Below are positions 43,134-52,260 of a stretch of 64,000 nt of DNA, one piece after another; position 1 is the stretch's first letter; every line of letters starts with the position of its first letter. The notes under the pieces were generated by a model. It was not told where the DNA came from and made no database searches. It saw only the letters and a program-made list of their open reading frames with translations. Made by a program: the position numbers and the translations under genes. Source of the DNA: UBA5704 sp036380715 (GTDB lineage: Bacteria > Acidobacteriota > Thermoanaerobaculia > Multivoradales > UBA5704); the NCBI GenBank assembly GCA_036380715.1, contig DASVEF010000365.1:25066-89065 (forward strand), read 5' to 3'.

Positions 43134-43198
43134 TGCCGCACCTCTTCCACCGCGGAAGAAAGCAGCCGCTCGATGACCAAGCAGGTCTCGACTTCCAT
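43130..43198 (-). CDS. 22-residue upstream ORF coupled to the asparagine-synthase-like gene
   Basis: ATG at 43198 has GGGAG 5 bases upstream, the best ribosome site in this locus, and the frame MEVETCLVIERLL...VRQ ends in a TGA overlapping the next ATG. Its short length and coupling suggest either a translational leader or a very small precursor peptide. It lacks the usual Thr-Gly lasso signature, so a role as lasso precursor is doubtful. No homologue was recognised. Confidence 0.45.
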   Translation of the reverse strand: MEVETCLVIERLLSSAVEEVRQ

Positions 43199-43303
43199 GA
43201 CATCTCCCTTCGGAGCTGAAAAGTGGACCTACTTTACTCCGACTATTCTCCGATTTCAATATGTGAAATATGGACCGATGCGGAATGCAGGCGGGCTGCC
43301 CAC

Positions 43304-43399
43304 GCCCGGCGATGAATCGCCGGGCTAAAAGAGACGCCCTGCCGGGCTTTGAAGCCGGCTTGAGCCGGCGCCCTTCCTAGCCCGGGCATTCATGCCCGG
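43304..43399. repeat. Cluster of small inverted repeats of CCCGGC type
   Basis: CCCGGCGATGAATCGCCGGG (43305-43324), GCCGGCTTGAGCCGGC (43354-43369) and CCGGGCATTCATGCCCGG (43382-43399) lie in one gap. A related core lies at 12570-12608. They are likely another interspersed palindrome family rather than terminators, lacking T tracts. Confidence 0.7.
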
Positions 43400-43402
43400 C
43401 CC

Positions 43403-45334
43403 TCACCCCAGCTCGGCGAGCTGCTCTTCGAGCTTTTCCCACTCCCCCATCAGCTCCTCGACCTTGCCGGAGAGGGTCTTCTGCTCGTCCTCCAGCTTCT
43501 TGACCTCGTTGCGGGAGGCGCGGTCGAAGAACGTGGGATCGCAGAACAGCTCGTTGATGGCGTTGATGCGCGACTCGGCCTTCTCGACGGCGGAGGTGAC
43601 CTCGTCGCGGCGGCGGGAGAGGTCCTTCTGGATCTTCTGGCGCTGGCGGTCGTCGATCGGGGAGGAGCCGTTCCCCTTGGCGGCCGCCGCGGCGGCCTTC
43701 TTCTGCTCGCGCTTCATGCGCAGCACGGCCTCGGCATCCAGGTGGTCGTCCCCCAGGCGCTCCAGATACTCGTCGTAGGTGCCGCGGAAGTCGTTGATCC
43801 CCTTGGGGGAGATCTCCAGGATGCGGGTGGCGAGCTGGGAGACGAACCAGCGGTCGTGAGAGACGAAGATCAGGGTGCCGTCGTAGTTTCGGAGCCCCTC
43901 CACCAGGGCCTCGATGGCTTCGAGGTCCAGGTGGTTCGTCGGCTCGTCGAGGATCAGCACGTTGGGCTTGGTCACCGAGAGCTTGCAGAAGACCAGCCGC
44001 GCCGCCTCGCCGCCCGAGAGGTTGCCCACAGGCTTTTTGACGTCGTCGCCCGAGAAGAGAACCATCCCGAGGTTGCCGCGCACGAAGCCGATGACCTCGC
44101 CGGGGACGAACTCCCAGAGCCAGGCCTCGACGGTCTGCTTGCTCCCCTTCGGCACCTCGTTGTGCTCCTGCGAGAAATAGCCGGGGTAGGTCTCGTAGCC
44201 CCACTCGATTCGGCCGGCGTCGGCGTCGACCTCGCCCACGGCGATCTTGAGGAGCGTGGACTTGCCGATGCCGTTGGGGCCGATGATGGCGATACGGTCG
44301 CCGCGCTCGACCTTCAGGGAGACGTCTTTCAGCACCTGCTTGTCGCCGTAGGCCTTCGAGATCCCTTCGAGCTCCAGCACCTGCCGGCCACTGGGGCGCA
44401 CCTGCTTGAACTTGAAGGTGGGATACCGCCGCGAGCTCTGGGGCAGGCGCTCGATGACGATCTTCTCGATCATCTTGATCTTGCTCTGCGCCTGCCGGGC
44501 CTTGGTAGCCTTGGCCCGGAAGCGGTCCACGAACTCCTTGTGGCGGGCGATCTCGGCCTCGCGCTTCTCGATCTCGGCTTCCTTGCGGTCCCGGTTCTCC
44601 ACCTTGGCGGACATGAAGGCGGTGTAGTTGCCGGGATAGAGGATCATCGTCTCGTAGTCCACGTCCACGATGTGGGTGCAGATGTTGTCGAGGAAGCGGT
44701 GGTCGTGGGAGATGACGATGGCCGTGCCCTTGTAAGTGTCCACCAGGAACTTCTCAAGCCAGCGGATGGAGAGGATGTCGAGGTGGTTCGTGGGCTCGTC
44801 GAGGAGCAGCACGTCGGGGTCGGCGGCCAGCACCTGGGCCAGGAGTACGCGCAGCTTGAAGCCGCCCGAGAGGGTCGAGAGGGGCTGGCGGTGGACCTCG
44901 GTGGGAATGCCGAGCCCCTCCAGAACCTCGCCGGCCCGCGCTTCCAGCGTGTAGCCGTCGTTCCTGAGGATCAGGTCCTCGACCTCGGCGTAGCGGTCGG
45001 CGTCGAACTCCTCCTCGGCGTTGGCGAGGATGCGCTCCTTCTCCACCATCGCTTCCCAGACGTCGTGGTTGCCCATCATGGCCACCTCGAGGATGGGCAT
45101 GTGCTCGTAGCGGAAGTGGTCCTGTTTCAGGACGCCCAGCTTCAGGCGCTTGGGCATGGAGACGGTACCCTCGCTGGCAATCTCCTCGCCGGCGAGGATC
45201 TTGAGGAACGTCGACTTGCCCGAGCCGTTGGCCCCCACGAGGCCATAGCGGTTGCCCGGGTTGAACTGGATCGACACCCCTTCGAACAGCGTCTGGGGGC
45301 CGAACGACTTGCCGAGGTCGGAGACAGCGATCAT
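43403..45334 (-). CDS. ABC-F family ATPase (ribosome-associated, YbiT/Uup-like)
   Basis: A 643-residue soluble tandem ABC protein. The first cassette has GANGSGKST, LSGGFKLRV and LLLDEPTNHLD; the second has GPNGIGKST, LSGGEAARL and LILDEPTNHLD. The inter-cassette linker is charged and helical, and a C-terminal coiled coil follows. No membrane segment is present, so it is a translation factor or antibiotic-resistance-type ABC-F rather than a transporter. It is likely to act at the ribosomal E site. It forms a single-gene unit upstream of the asparagine-synthase-like locus. Confidence 0.94.
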   Translation of the reverse strand: MIAVSDLGKSFGPQTLFEGVSIQFNPGNRYGLVGANGSGKSTFLKILAGEEIASEGTVSMPKRLKLGVLKQDHFRYEHMPILEVAMMGNHDVWEAMVEKERILANAEEEFDADRYAEVEDLILRNDGYTLEARAGEVLEGLGIPTEVHRQPLSTLSGGFKLRVLLAQVLAADPDVLLLDEPTNHLDILSIRWLEKFLVDTYKGTAIVISHDHRFLDNICTHIVDVDYETMILYPGNYTAFMSAKVENRDRKEAEIEKREAEIARHKEFVDRFRAKATKARQAQSKIKMIEKIVIERLPQSSRRYPTFKFKQVRPSGRQVLELEGISKAYGDKQVLKDVSLKVERGDRIAIIGPNGIGKSTLLKIAVGEVDADAGRIEWGYETYPGYFSQEHNEVPKGSKQTVEAWLWEFVPGEVIGFVRGNLGMVLFSGDDVKKPVGNLSGGEAARLVFCKLSVTKPNVLILDEPTNHLDLEAIEALVEGLRNYDGTLIFVSHDRWFVSQLATRILEISPKGINDFRGTYDEYLERLGDDHLDAEAVLRMKREQKKAAAAAAKGNGSSPIDDRQRQKIQKDLSRRRDEVTSAVEKAESRINAINELFCDPTFFDRASRNEVKKLEDEQKTLSGKVEELMGEWEKLEEQLAELG

Positions 45335-45527
45335 ATCGAGCCGGGTATCTTACATCCCCACGGAATTGAATCGAAACAGGGCACAGCCCTGTGCAGGCGA
45401 GGCTGCGGGCAAACCGGATCAACGCCGGGCGGGGGCGTGGGCATTCCCATCTGAATACGTAGTTGTAGTTGCCCCAGTGGGAAGTTCCGTCATAGGATAA
45501 ATACGTCCGTTTGAGGAGAACTCGACC
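45335..45527. promoter_or_regulatory. Intergenic region with probable promoter for the 44-residue ORF
   Basis: An AT-richer stretch near 45460-45510 contains TTGCCC and, 18 bp on, TAGGATAAATA, a plausible promoter for the forward small ORF. The first 100 bases show nothing notable. Confidence 0.35.
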
Positions 45528-45662
45528 ATGAACCCCATAATGCCAACCGGTCTGGATTTGGACAAGCTCCCCCGGCGGGAAGCTCTCAATTGCACTCCTG
45601 AGGAGCTGATCGAGACCTCCTGGGAGAACGAGTGGAGCCCTGAGATTTCGGAACAGACCTGA
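45528..45662 (+). CDS. Small 44-residue protein of unknown function
   Basis: ATG with GAGGAG 8 bases upstream. The peptide starts MNPIMPTGLDLDKLPRRE and continues with one Cys and two Trp in its acidic C-terminal half (TSWENEWSPEISEQT). It has good codon character and ends 100 bp before the PBP gene. It could be a short regulatory or modified peptide, but it has no recognised family. The ribosome site and promoter-like upstream sequence are the main support. Confidence 0.5.
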   Translation: MNPIMPTGLDLDKLPRREALNCTPEELIETSWENEWSPEISEQT

Positions 45663-45762
45663 CCTGCTGTCCTCCCTCCGCGTACAATCCCTTGCAGACT
45701 GAGTTTGTCCGTCTGACCGAGGTCGCTCCCAATGGAGCGCATCTTGCACGGGGCACCCTCCG

Positions 45763-48240
45763 ATGTCTGCTGACCGCCGTAACCCAAAGCCCGCTCCTGA
45801 AGCTCCGCGCCGCCGTAAATGGCGGCGGCGCCTACTCATTGCCGCGCTCGTCCTCCTCGTCGTCGGCATCTTCGTCATCCGGCCGTTCTGGCAACTGTCG
45901 GGCCAGTTTGACGACCTGACGTTCCGCCAGCCGTCGCGGCTCTACGCCCGAGCTCCCGTGATCTCGGTGGGCCGGAGCTACCCCGCCGATCTGCTGATCG
46001 AGGACCTGCGCGCCGAGGGGTACCGCGAGCACTCCAGCGACTCTCCTCTGCCGGCCGGGCGCTACCGCAAGGGGAAGAGGAGCCTGGCGATCCACGTGCG
46101 GCGGTTCCCTCTGCCCGACGGCGAGCAGGGCGGAGGGGTCGTGGAGATCACCTACAGGGGGACCCGGATCTCCCGCCTGCGCTTCGACGGAGAGACGGCG
46201 AGGTCCGCGCGGCTGGAGCCTCCGCTCCTCGCCTCCTATTACGGCTCGGACTTCCAGGAGCGCCGGCCGGTTGAACTGAAGAATGTCTCCCAGGATCTGG
46301 TCGAGGCGGTCGTCGCGGCCGAGGACGACAACTTCTTCGACCATCACGGCGTGTCGTTCACCGGCGTGGCGCGCGCCCTGTGGGTCAACATGCGCGGTGG
46401 CCAGATCCGCCAGGGTGGAAGCACCCTGACGCAGCAGCTCGTCAAGAACCTCTATCTCACCCACGAGCGCACCTGGGACCGCAAGGCGCAGGAGCTGATC
46501 CTCGCCCTGCTGCTGGAGGCGCGCTACGGCAAGCAGGAGATCCTGGAGGCCTATCTCAACGAGATCTACCTGGGGAGCAGCGGCGGCGTCTCGCTGATGG
46601 GCATGGGCGCCGCCTCCCGAGCCTACTTCGGCAAGGAGGCCAGCCAGCTCGACCTCGCCGAGGCCGCCACCCTGGCGGGGATCATCCGCGCGCCGGGCGT
46701 CTACTCCCCGCTGGCCCATCCGGAACGCGCCAAGGAGCGCCGCGACTGGGTGTTGAACCGCCTGCGGCAGCTCCGGCGCGTTCCCCCTGAGAGAGTCGAG
46801 GAGGCGCTCGCGCGGCCGATGAGCGTCGCCCCTGAGCCGCTGGTCCGCCGGCGCGCCCCTTATTTCGCGGATGCCATGGCCGCAGAGGCCCAGCGCCGTT
46901 TCGGCATCGAGGAGCTGGCCGATACCGGGTACATTCTCTTCTCGACGCTCGATATGCGCGGCCAGAAGGCGGCCCAGGAAGCGGTCGAGTGGGGGCTGGA
47001 AGCGGCCGAGAAGGGGTACCAGAAGGGCCAGAAGGCCAAAGGGCCGCTGCAGGCCGCTCTGGTCTCGATCGACCCGGAGACCGGCGGCATCCGCGCTTAC
47101 ATCGGCGGGCGCTCCTATACAAAGAGCCAGTTCGATCGCGCCGGCAAGGCCCTGCGGCAGGCGGGCAGCGCCTTCAAGCCGATCGTCTACGCCGCCGCCT
47201 TCGAGGAGAAAACAGCCTCGCCGACCTCCTTCGTGGAGGACACGCCCTTGACCGTGCGGCAGGCGGGGCTGCGCTGGAGCCCGAAGAACGACGACGGCAG
47301 CTTCCACGGCTGGGTCAGCGTCCGCCACGCCCTGGAGAAGAGCTACAACCCGGCCACGGCGCGGATCGCCATGCAGGTCGGGATGCCCAAGATCGTCGAG
47401 CTCGCCCAGGAGATGGGGGTCAGGGCCAAGATGGACCCCTTCCCCTCGGTCGCCCTGGGGGCGGTCGACCTGACTCCGGTCGAGCTGGCGACGGTCTACG
47501 CCACTCTCGCCAACGGCGGCGTGCGCCCGCCGGTGCACGGTTTGGTGGCCGCCCTGGACCGCTACGGCGAGCCGATCGAGGGGACGGGGCTTCCGGAGCC
47601 GGAGCGCGTGGTCTCGGCCGAGACGACCTATCTGGTGACCTCGATGCTCCAGGGAGTGCTGGAGCGGGGCACGGCGCGCGGAGCGGCGTCCGGCATCCAG
47701 GGCGACCTCGCGGGCAAGACCGGCACCACGAACAAGCGGCGGGACAGCTGGTTCGGCGGCTACGCGCCCGAGCGGGCGACCGTGGTCTGGGTCGGCTACG
47801 ACGACAACTCCTCGACCCGGCTCTCCGGAGCGCGGGCGGCCCTGCCGATCTGGGTGCGCTTCATGGCCAAGGTCGCCCCGCGCGACGGCTACTCCAGGTT
47901 CCAGCAGCCCCCCGGGGTCACCACGGCCGTCATCGACCCTACGACCGGCATGCTCGCCACCGAGTACTGCCCCGTCGTCCTCACCGAGTCCTTCCGTCAG
48001 GGCGAGGTCCCGTCCCAGCTCTGCAACCGCCACCAGAGCTGGTATGAGCAGGAGATCGCCGAGGCCATCGACGCCCGCGACGCGGAGGAGATCGACGAGG
48101 CGCGGGAGGAAGATGCGGAGGGGGGCGAGGTGAGAGGAGGGGAGGAGGGCAAGCGCCACCCCTTCCGCCGCTGGCTCAAGAAGGTCTTCGGAAGCGACAA
48201 GGACAAAGACAAGCCAGAGGAGCGCAGGCCGCCGGCATAG
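45763..48240 (+). CDS. Class A penicillin-binding protein (bifunctional transglycosylase/transpeptidase, PBP1b-like)
   Basis: An 825-residue inner-membrane peptidoglycan synthase. One N-terminal helix (LLIAALVLLVVGIFVIRPFW) is followed by a UB2H-like region (about residues 70-150). The GT51 domain has EDDNFFDHHGVS, RQGGSTLTQQLVKNLYL and RKAQELILALLLE. The transpeptidase has SAFK (SxxK), SYN and AGKTGTTNKRRDSWFGG. The C-terminus is acidic and Lys/Arg-rich. It polymerises and cross-links glycan strands. All catalytic motifs are present and the length is normal for PBP1b. Confidence 0.95.
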   Translation: MSADRRNPKPAPEAPRRRKWRRRLLIAALVLLVVGIFVIRPFWQLSGQFDDLTFRQPSRLYARAPVISVGRSYPADLLIEDLRAEGYREHSSDSPLPAGRYRKGKRSLAIHVRRFPLPDGEQGGGVVEITYRGTRISRLRFDGETARSARLEPPLLASYYGSDFQERRPVELKNVSQDLVEAVVAAEDDNFFDHHGVSFTGVARALWVNMRGGQIRQGGSTLTQQLVKNLYLTHERTWDRKAQELILALLLEARYGKQEILEAYLNEIYLGSSGGVSLMGMGAASRAYFGKEASQLDLAEAATLAGIIRAPGVYSPLAHPERAKERRDWVLNRLRQLRRVPPERVEEALARPMSVAPEPLVRRRAPYFADAMAAEAQRRFGIEELADTGYILFSTLDMRGQKAAQEAVEWGLEAAEKGYQKGQKAKGPLQAALVSIDPETGGIRAYIGGRSYTKSQFDRAGKALRQAGSAFKPIVYAAAFEEKTASPTSFVEDTPLTVRQAGLRWSPKNDDGSFHGWVSVRHALEKSYNPATARIAMQVGMPKIVELAQEMGVRAKMDPFPSVALGAVDLTPVELATVYATLANGGVRPPVHGLVAALDRYGEPIEGTGLPEPERVVSAETTYLVTSMLQGVLERGTARGAASGIQGDLAGKTGTTNKRRDSWFGGYAPERATVVWVGYDDNSSTRLSGARAALPIWVRFMAKVAPRDGYSRFQQPPGVTTAVIDPTTGMLATEYCPVVLTESFRQGEVPSQLCNRHQSWYEQEIAEAIDARDAEEIDEAREEDAEGGEVRGGEEGKRHPFRRWLKKVFGSDKDKDKPEERRPPA

Positions 48241-48329
48241 GGCTTCTCGCGCTATGATGGTGTGCTCTGCGCTGGGCCGGCGAGCGGGGAATCCGCCGTA
48301 GGGCCCCGGCGTTGAAGAGCTTGTTGTCG

Positions 48330-51155
48330 ATGTCCAAGAGCCTGTCCATCCTTGTTGAGCGCGCACGCACGCACAACCTGAAAGGGATCGACTGCCGCAT
48401 CCCGCACCGGGCGGTCACGGTGGTGACCGGCCCTTCGGGCGCGGGCAAGTCGTCCCTCGCCTTCGATACCGTTTTCGCCGAAGGGCAGCGGCGGTTCGTG
48501 GAGTCGATGTCCACCTACGCCCGGCAGTTCCTCGACCAGATGGAACGCCCGCCGGTGGACGCGATCCACAACATCCTGCCGGCCGTGGCCCTGGAGGCGA
48601 AGAACGCGGTGCGCAACGCCCGCTCGACCGTGGGCACGATCACCGAGGTCATGGACGTCCTGCGCCTCCTCTACACCCACCTGGGCGAGGTGGGGTGCCC
48701 GCGCGGGCATGGTCCGGCGCGCAGCTTCACCCCGGAAGAGGCCGCCGCCGACCTCGTGGCGGGCGCCGCGGGCGATCCGTTCACCGTCGTGGTCCGGCTG
48801 CCGCGGCCGAAGCGGGGGGCTGACGACGCCTTGGGCGAGCTGATCCGCCAAGGTTTTCAGCGCCGGCTTCAGGGAGAAGAGGTCGTGCGCATGGAGCCGG
48901 GCGAGAAGTGGCCGGCCCGGCTCGATCCCCTCCCCCTGGTCCTCGGCCGTTTCGCCGCCCGCCCGGACTCCATGGCGCGGGTCCTCGACACACTGGAGCA
49001 GGCCTACCGGATGAGCGGCGGCAAGGTGGAGGCGCGCGGCGCCAAGGGGGTCCGCTTCTACAGCCCCGAGCTGTCGTGCGTGGTCTGCGGCGAGGCGGTG
49101 CGACGGCCGACGCCGGCCCTCTTCTCCTTCAACTCGCCGCTCGGCGCCTGCCCCACCTGTCAGGGGTTCGGCCGGGTGATCGGCATCGACCGCCAGCGGG
49201 TCGTCCCCGATCCGCGGCGCACGCTCTCCGACCGCCCGATCGCGCCCTGGAACACCCCCGCCTACGAGGAGCTCTACGACGACCTGCTCAAGACGGCCCG
49301 CAAGCGAGGTGTGCCGCTGGAGGTCCCCTGGATGGAGCTGTCCGAGGAGGACCGGCAGTGGGTGTGGAGCGGCGAGGGGAAGTTCTGCAATCTGGAGGAG
49401 TTCTTCCAGTGGCTGGAGGGGCGGACCTACAAGGTCCATGTCCGGGTTTTGCTCGCCCGCTACCGCTCCTACACCCCCTGCCCGGACTGCGGCGGCACCC
49501 GGCTGCAGCCGGAGGCGCTGGCGGTCCTCCTGGAAGGGCTGACCCTGCCGGACTTGACTGCGATGAGCATCGAGCAGCTCCGCGCCTGGCTGCGCGGGCG
49601 GAAGTGGACCGCCCGGCAGCGCGAGGTCGCCGGCCACCTGCTCGACGAGCTGACCGAGCGGGTCGAGGTGCTCCACCGGGTGGGGCTCGACTACCTGACG
49701 CTCGACCGGCAGGCGCGCACCCTGTCGGGAGGCGAGACGCAGCGCATCCACCTCGCGGCGGCCCTCGGCTCCGGCCTGACCAGCACCCTCTACGTGCTCG
49801 ACGAGCCGACCATCGGCCTCCATCCGCAGGACAGCGACCGCCTGCTCGGGCTGCTGCGCGACCTCGCCAAGCGGGGCAACACGGTGCTCGTCGTGGAGCA
49901 CGACCGCACGCTGATCCGCGGCGCCGACCACATCATCGACCTCGGGCCGGCGGCCGGCGAGCGGGGTGGGCATGTGGTGGTCGAGGGGCCGATCTCGGCG
50001 GTCCTCGCCTGCGAGCAGTCGCTGACCGGACGGTACCTCCGGGAGCGCCCGCCGACCCCCGCCCGGCGGCACATGGCCCGCTTCCGGCGCGAGCAGGGGT
50101 GGGAGCCGCTGGACCAGGAGATCTCGTCGCTGCCGCGCGTGTCCATCCGCGGCGCCCGCGCCCACAATCTGAAGGACGTGGACGTCGACCTTCCTCTGGG
50201 CGCCATGGTCGCGGTGACCGGCGTCTCCGGGTCCGGCAAGTCGACGCTGGTGGAGAACGTGCTCTACGGCACCTACCAGCGGGCGCGCGGCGTGGTGGAC
50301 GTGGAGCCGGGCGAGGTCGATCAGCTCCTGGGATTGGAGGGGCTGGAGGACGTCACGCTGGTCGACCAGCGCCCCCTGGGCCGCTCCAGCCGCTCGAACC
50401 CGATCACCTATGTCAAGGCGTACGACGAGATCCGGAAGATCTGGGCCGGCACCTCCGACGCCCGGGTGCGGGGCATCACCCCGGCCCACTTCTCGTTCAA
50501 CGTCGAGCGCGGCCGCTGCCCGGCGTGCGAGGGCACGGGGGTCACCGAGGTGGACATGCAGTTCATGGCGCCGGTGACGGTGCCGTGCGAGACCTGCCAG
50601 GGGCACCGCTTCCGCCCCGAGGTGCTGGCCGTGCGCTACAAGGGGCTCAACATCTCGGAGGCGCTGGAGCTGACGGTGGAGGACGCCCAGGACTTCTTCG
50701 CCGACCACAAGCGGCTCGTCCGGCGGCTGCGCATCCTGTCGGACGTGGGCCTGGGCTACCTGCGGCTCGGGCAGTCGACCTCGACGCTCTCCGGCGGCGA
50801 GGCGCAGAGGCTCAAGCTGGCGAGCTTCCTCGACCGCCCGGCCACGGAGAAGCCGCGGCTCTTCCTGTTCGACGAGCCGACCACCGGGCTCCACCTGGCG
50901 GACATCGACCTCCTCTACCACACCCTGCGCCGGCTGGTGCAGCGCGGCGACGGCGTGGTGATCGTCGAGCACAGCCCCGACCTGATCGCGCGCTGCGACT
51001 GGATCGTGGACATGGGCCCCGGCGGCGGGATCCACGGCGGCGAGGTCCTCTATTCCGGGCCGCTGGAGCCGTTCCTGGACCGGGTGGAGAGCGCCACCGC
51101 GGACGAGCTGCGCCGCCACCTCCGCTGGCCCGAGCGGGCTTTGGCCGTCGGGTGA
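48330..51155 (+). CDS. uvrA: UvrA-type excinuclease ATPase
   Basis: 941 residues from ATG 48330 (a TTG at 48312 is possible). The first ATPase has GPSGAGKSSLAF, GQRRFVESMSTYARQFL and LSGGETQRIHLA; the second has GVSGSGKSTLV, LSGGEAQRLKLA and FDEPTTGLHLAD. Zinc modules: CVVC..CPTC near 255-290 and RCPACEGTG..CETCQGHRF near 730-755. The UvrB-binding stretch after CPRGHG is unusually divergent and lacks the common CPxCG opening. Either a standard nucleotide-excision UvrA or a UvrA2-like paralogue; uvrB and uvrC are not in the window. Confidence 0.9.
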   Translation: MSKSLSILVERARTHNLKGIDCRIPHRAVTVVTGPSGAGKSSLAFDTVFAEGQRRFVESMSTYARQFLDQMERPPVDAIHNILPAVALEAKNAVRNARSTVGTITEVMDVLRLLYTHLGEVGCPRGHGPARSFTPEEAAADLVAGAAGDPFTVVVRLPRPKRGADDALGELIRQGFQRRLQGEEVVRMEPGEKWPARLDPLPLVLGRFAARPDSMARVLDTLEQAYRMSGGKVEARGAKGVRFYSPELSCVVCGEAVRRPTPALFSFNSPLGACPTCQGFGRVIGIDRQRVVPDPRRTLSDRPIAPWNTPAYEELYDDLLKTARKRGVPLEVPWMELSEEDRQWVWSGEGKFCNLEEFFQWLEGRTYKVHVRVLLARYRSYTPCPDCGGTRLQPEALAVLLEGLTLPDLTAMSIEQLRAWLRGRKWTARQREVAGHLLDELTERVEVLHRVGLDYLTLDRQARTLSGGETQRIHLAAALGSGLTSTLYVLDEPTIGLHPQDSDRLLGLLRDLAKRGNTVLVVEHDRTLIRGADHIIDLGPAAGERGGHVVVEGPISAVLACEQSLTGRYLRERPPTPARRHMARFRREQGWEPLDQEISSLPRVSIRGARAHNLKDVDVDLPLGAMVAVTGVSGSGKSTLVENVLYGTYQRARGVVDVEPGEVDQLLGLEGLEDVTLVDQRPLGRSSRSNPITYVKAYDEIRKIWAGTSDARVRGITPAHFSFNVERGRCPACEGTGVTEVDMQFMAPVTVPCETCQGHRFRPEVLAVRYKGLNISEALELTVEDAQDFFADHKRLVRRLRILSDVGLGYLRLGQSTSTLSGGEAQRLKLASFLDRPATEKPRLFLFDEPTTGLHLADIDLLYHTLRRLVQRGDGVVIVEHSPDLIARCDWIVDMGPGGGIHGGEVLYSGPLEPFLDRVESATADELRRHLRWPERALAVG

Positions 51156-51234
51156 ATTTTTTCTCCCGCCTCCCGTGTTCTGGGAGAGGAACCGAGTTGC
51201 AGCGGTCCGTTTCACCGCTTAGGATGAGCTTTTG

Positions 51235-52233
51235 ATGGAATCGCAGAGCCTCGCCACGCCCTATCCTGCCGCGCGGCCCCGCCTCTATTGGGTAGGGACG
51301 ATCGCGGGCGCCGTGTTGGGCGCGGTCCTGCTCTTCGCCGTCTGGGCCAAGGCGCTCGATCCGGCGGCGTTCGCGGAGCAGATCCGCATCGAGGGCCTGG
51401 ACTTCCTCTTCTCCGCCCAGGCCGTGGCCCTGATCGCGCTGGCGCTGGAGGCCGGCCTCGGGCTGGCCCTGCTGCTGGGCGTCCGGCGGCTCTGGGTGCT
51501 GATCCCCTCCGTCCTGCTGGTGGCCTTCTTCCTCTTCCTGACCGGCCGGGCCTGGTATCTGGACGCGCATGGCCTCCGCGAAGAGGCCGCCTCGTGCGGC
51601 TGCTTCGGCAACCTGGTGCAGCGCACGCCGGCCGAGGCGTTCTGGCAGGACCTGGCGATGCTCGTGCCGCCGCTGCTGCTGGGCTTCGTGGGCCGCGACC
51701 GGCGGGGGCCGCGCTTCCCGCCCGTACGGACGGCGATGGTCGCCTTGGTCACCTTGGGCGTCCTCGTCTTCACCTGGAAGGCGCCGGAGCTGCCTCTCGA
51801 CGACCTCGCGACGCGGCTGCGTCCCGGCGTCGAGGTGAAGGACCTCTGCGCCGGCGCCGCCGAGGAGAGGGTCTGCCTGAGCACCGTGGCCGCCGGCCTT
51901 GGGGAAGGGGAGCACCTCGTGGTGATCGCCGACCTGGCGGACCCGGCGTTCGGCGAGTCGGTCGACGCGCTCAACGCCGCGGCGAGCGACCCTTCGGGGC
52001 CGGGGGTCTGGCTGCTGAGCGCCGCGACCCCGGAGCAGGTGCACAATTTCCGCTGGACCCGGGGTCCGGTCTTCCAGGTCGTGGAAGCGCCCCCAGGGCT
52101 CCTGCGCCCGCTCTACCGCCGCCTGCCCCGCGCCTTCCGGGTCAAGGACGGACGGGTGACCGAGACCTACGCGGGGCTGCCGCCCCTCTCTCAGATGGCC
52201 GCCGGGGCGTCGTCCGCGAAGTCGCCGGCCTGA
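51235..52233 (+). CDS. MauE/DoxX-like membrane protein with C-terminal thioredoxin-like domain
   Basis: 332 residues. About four transmembrane helices in the first 155 residues include an external CGCFG motif, typical of MauE-like methylamine-utilisation and VKOR-like redox membrane proteins. A fifth helix and a soluble domain with paired Cys (VKDLCAGAAEERVCL) follow. It is probably a membrane thiol-redox relay. It lies 27 bp before a secreted thioredoxin gene, and the pair likely work together. It is preceded by a 79-bp gap after UvrA. Confidence 0.83.
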   Translation: MESQSLATPYPAARPRLYWVGTIAGAVLGAVLLFAVWAKALDPAAFAEQIRIEGLDFLFSAQAVALIALALEAGLGLALLLGVRRLWVLIPSVLLVAFFLFLTGRAWYLDAHGLREEAASCGCFGNLVQRTPAEAFWQDLAMLVPPLLLGFVGRDRRGPRFPPVRTAMVALVTLGVLVFTWKAPELPLDDLATRLRPGVEVKDLCAGAAEERVCLSTVAAGLGEGEHLVVIADLADPAFGESVDALNAAASDPSGPGVWLLSAATPEQVHNFRWTRGPVFQVVEAPPGLLRPLYRRLPRAFRVKDGRVTETYAGLPPLSQMAAGASSAKSPA

Positions 52234-52260
52234 AACATTTCATTCCGTGAGGTTCATGAC

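Noticed and set aside
41202..43259. Start of the asparagine-synthase-like gene 42 codons upstream
   Set aside because: The extra N-terminus is Ser/Arg/Gly-rich, has no ribosome site and would erase the coupled small ORF; the MSALAGVF start matches the family.
45832..48366. Long minus-strand open frame across the PBP1 gene
   Set aside because: Antisense artefact of high GC; the forward PBP has all catalytic motifs.
48252..51215. Very long open frame on the minus strand across uvrA
   Set aside because: It is antisense to a well-supported UvrA with all ATPase motifs, and its own translation has no recognisable family and is rich in repeats of Arg/Pro/Gly as expected in high-GC antisense frames.
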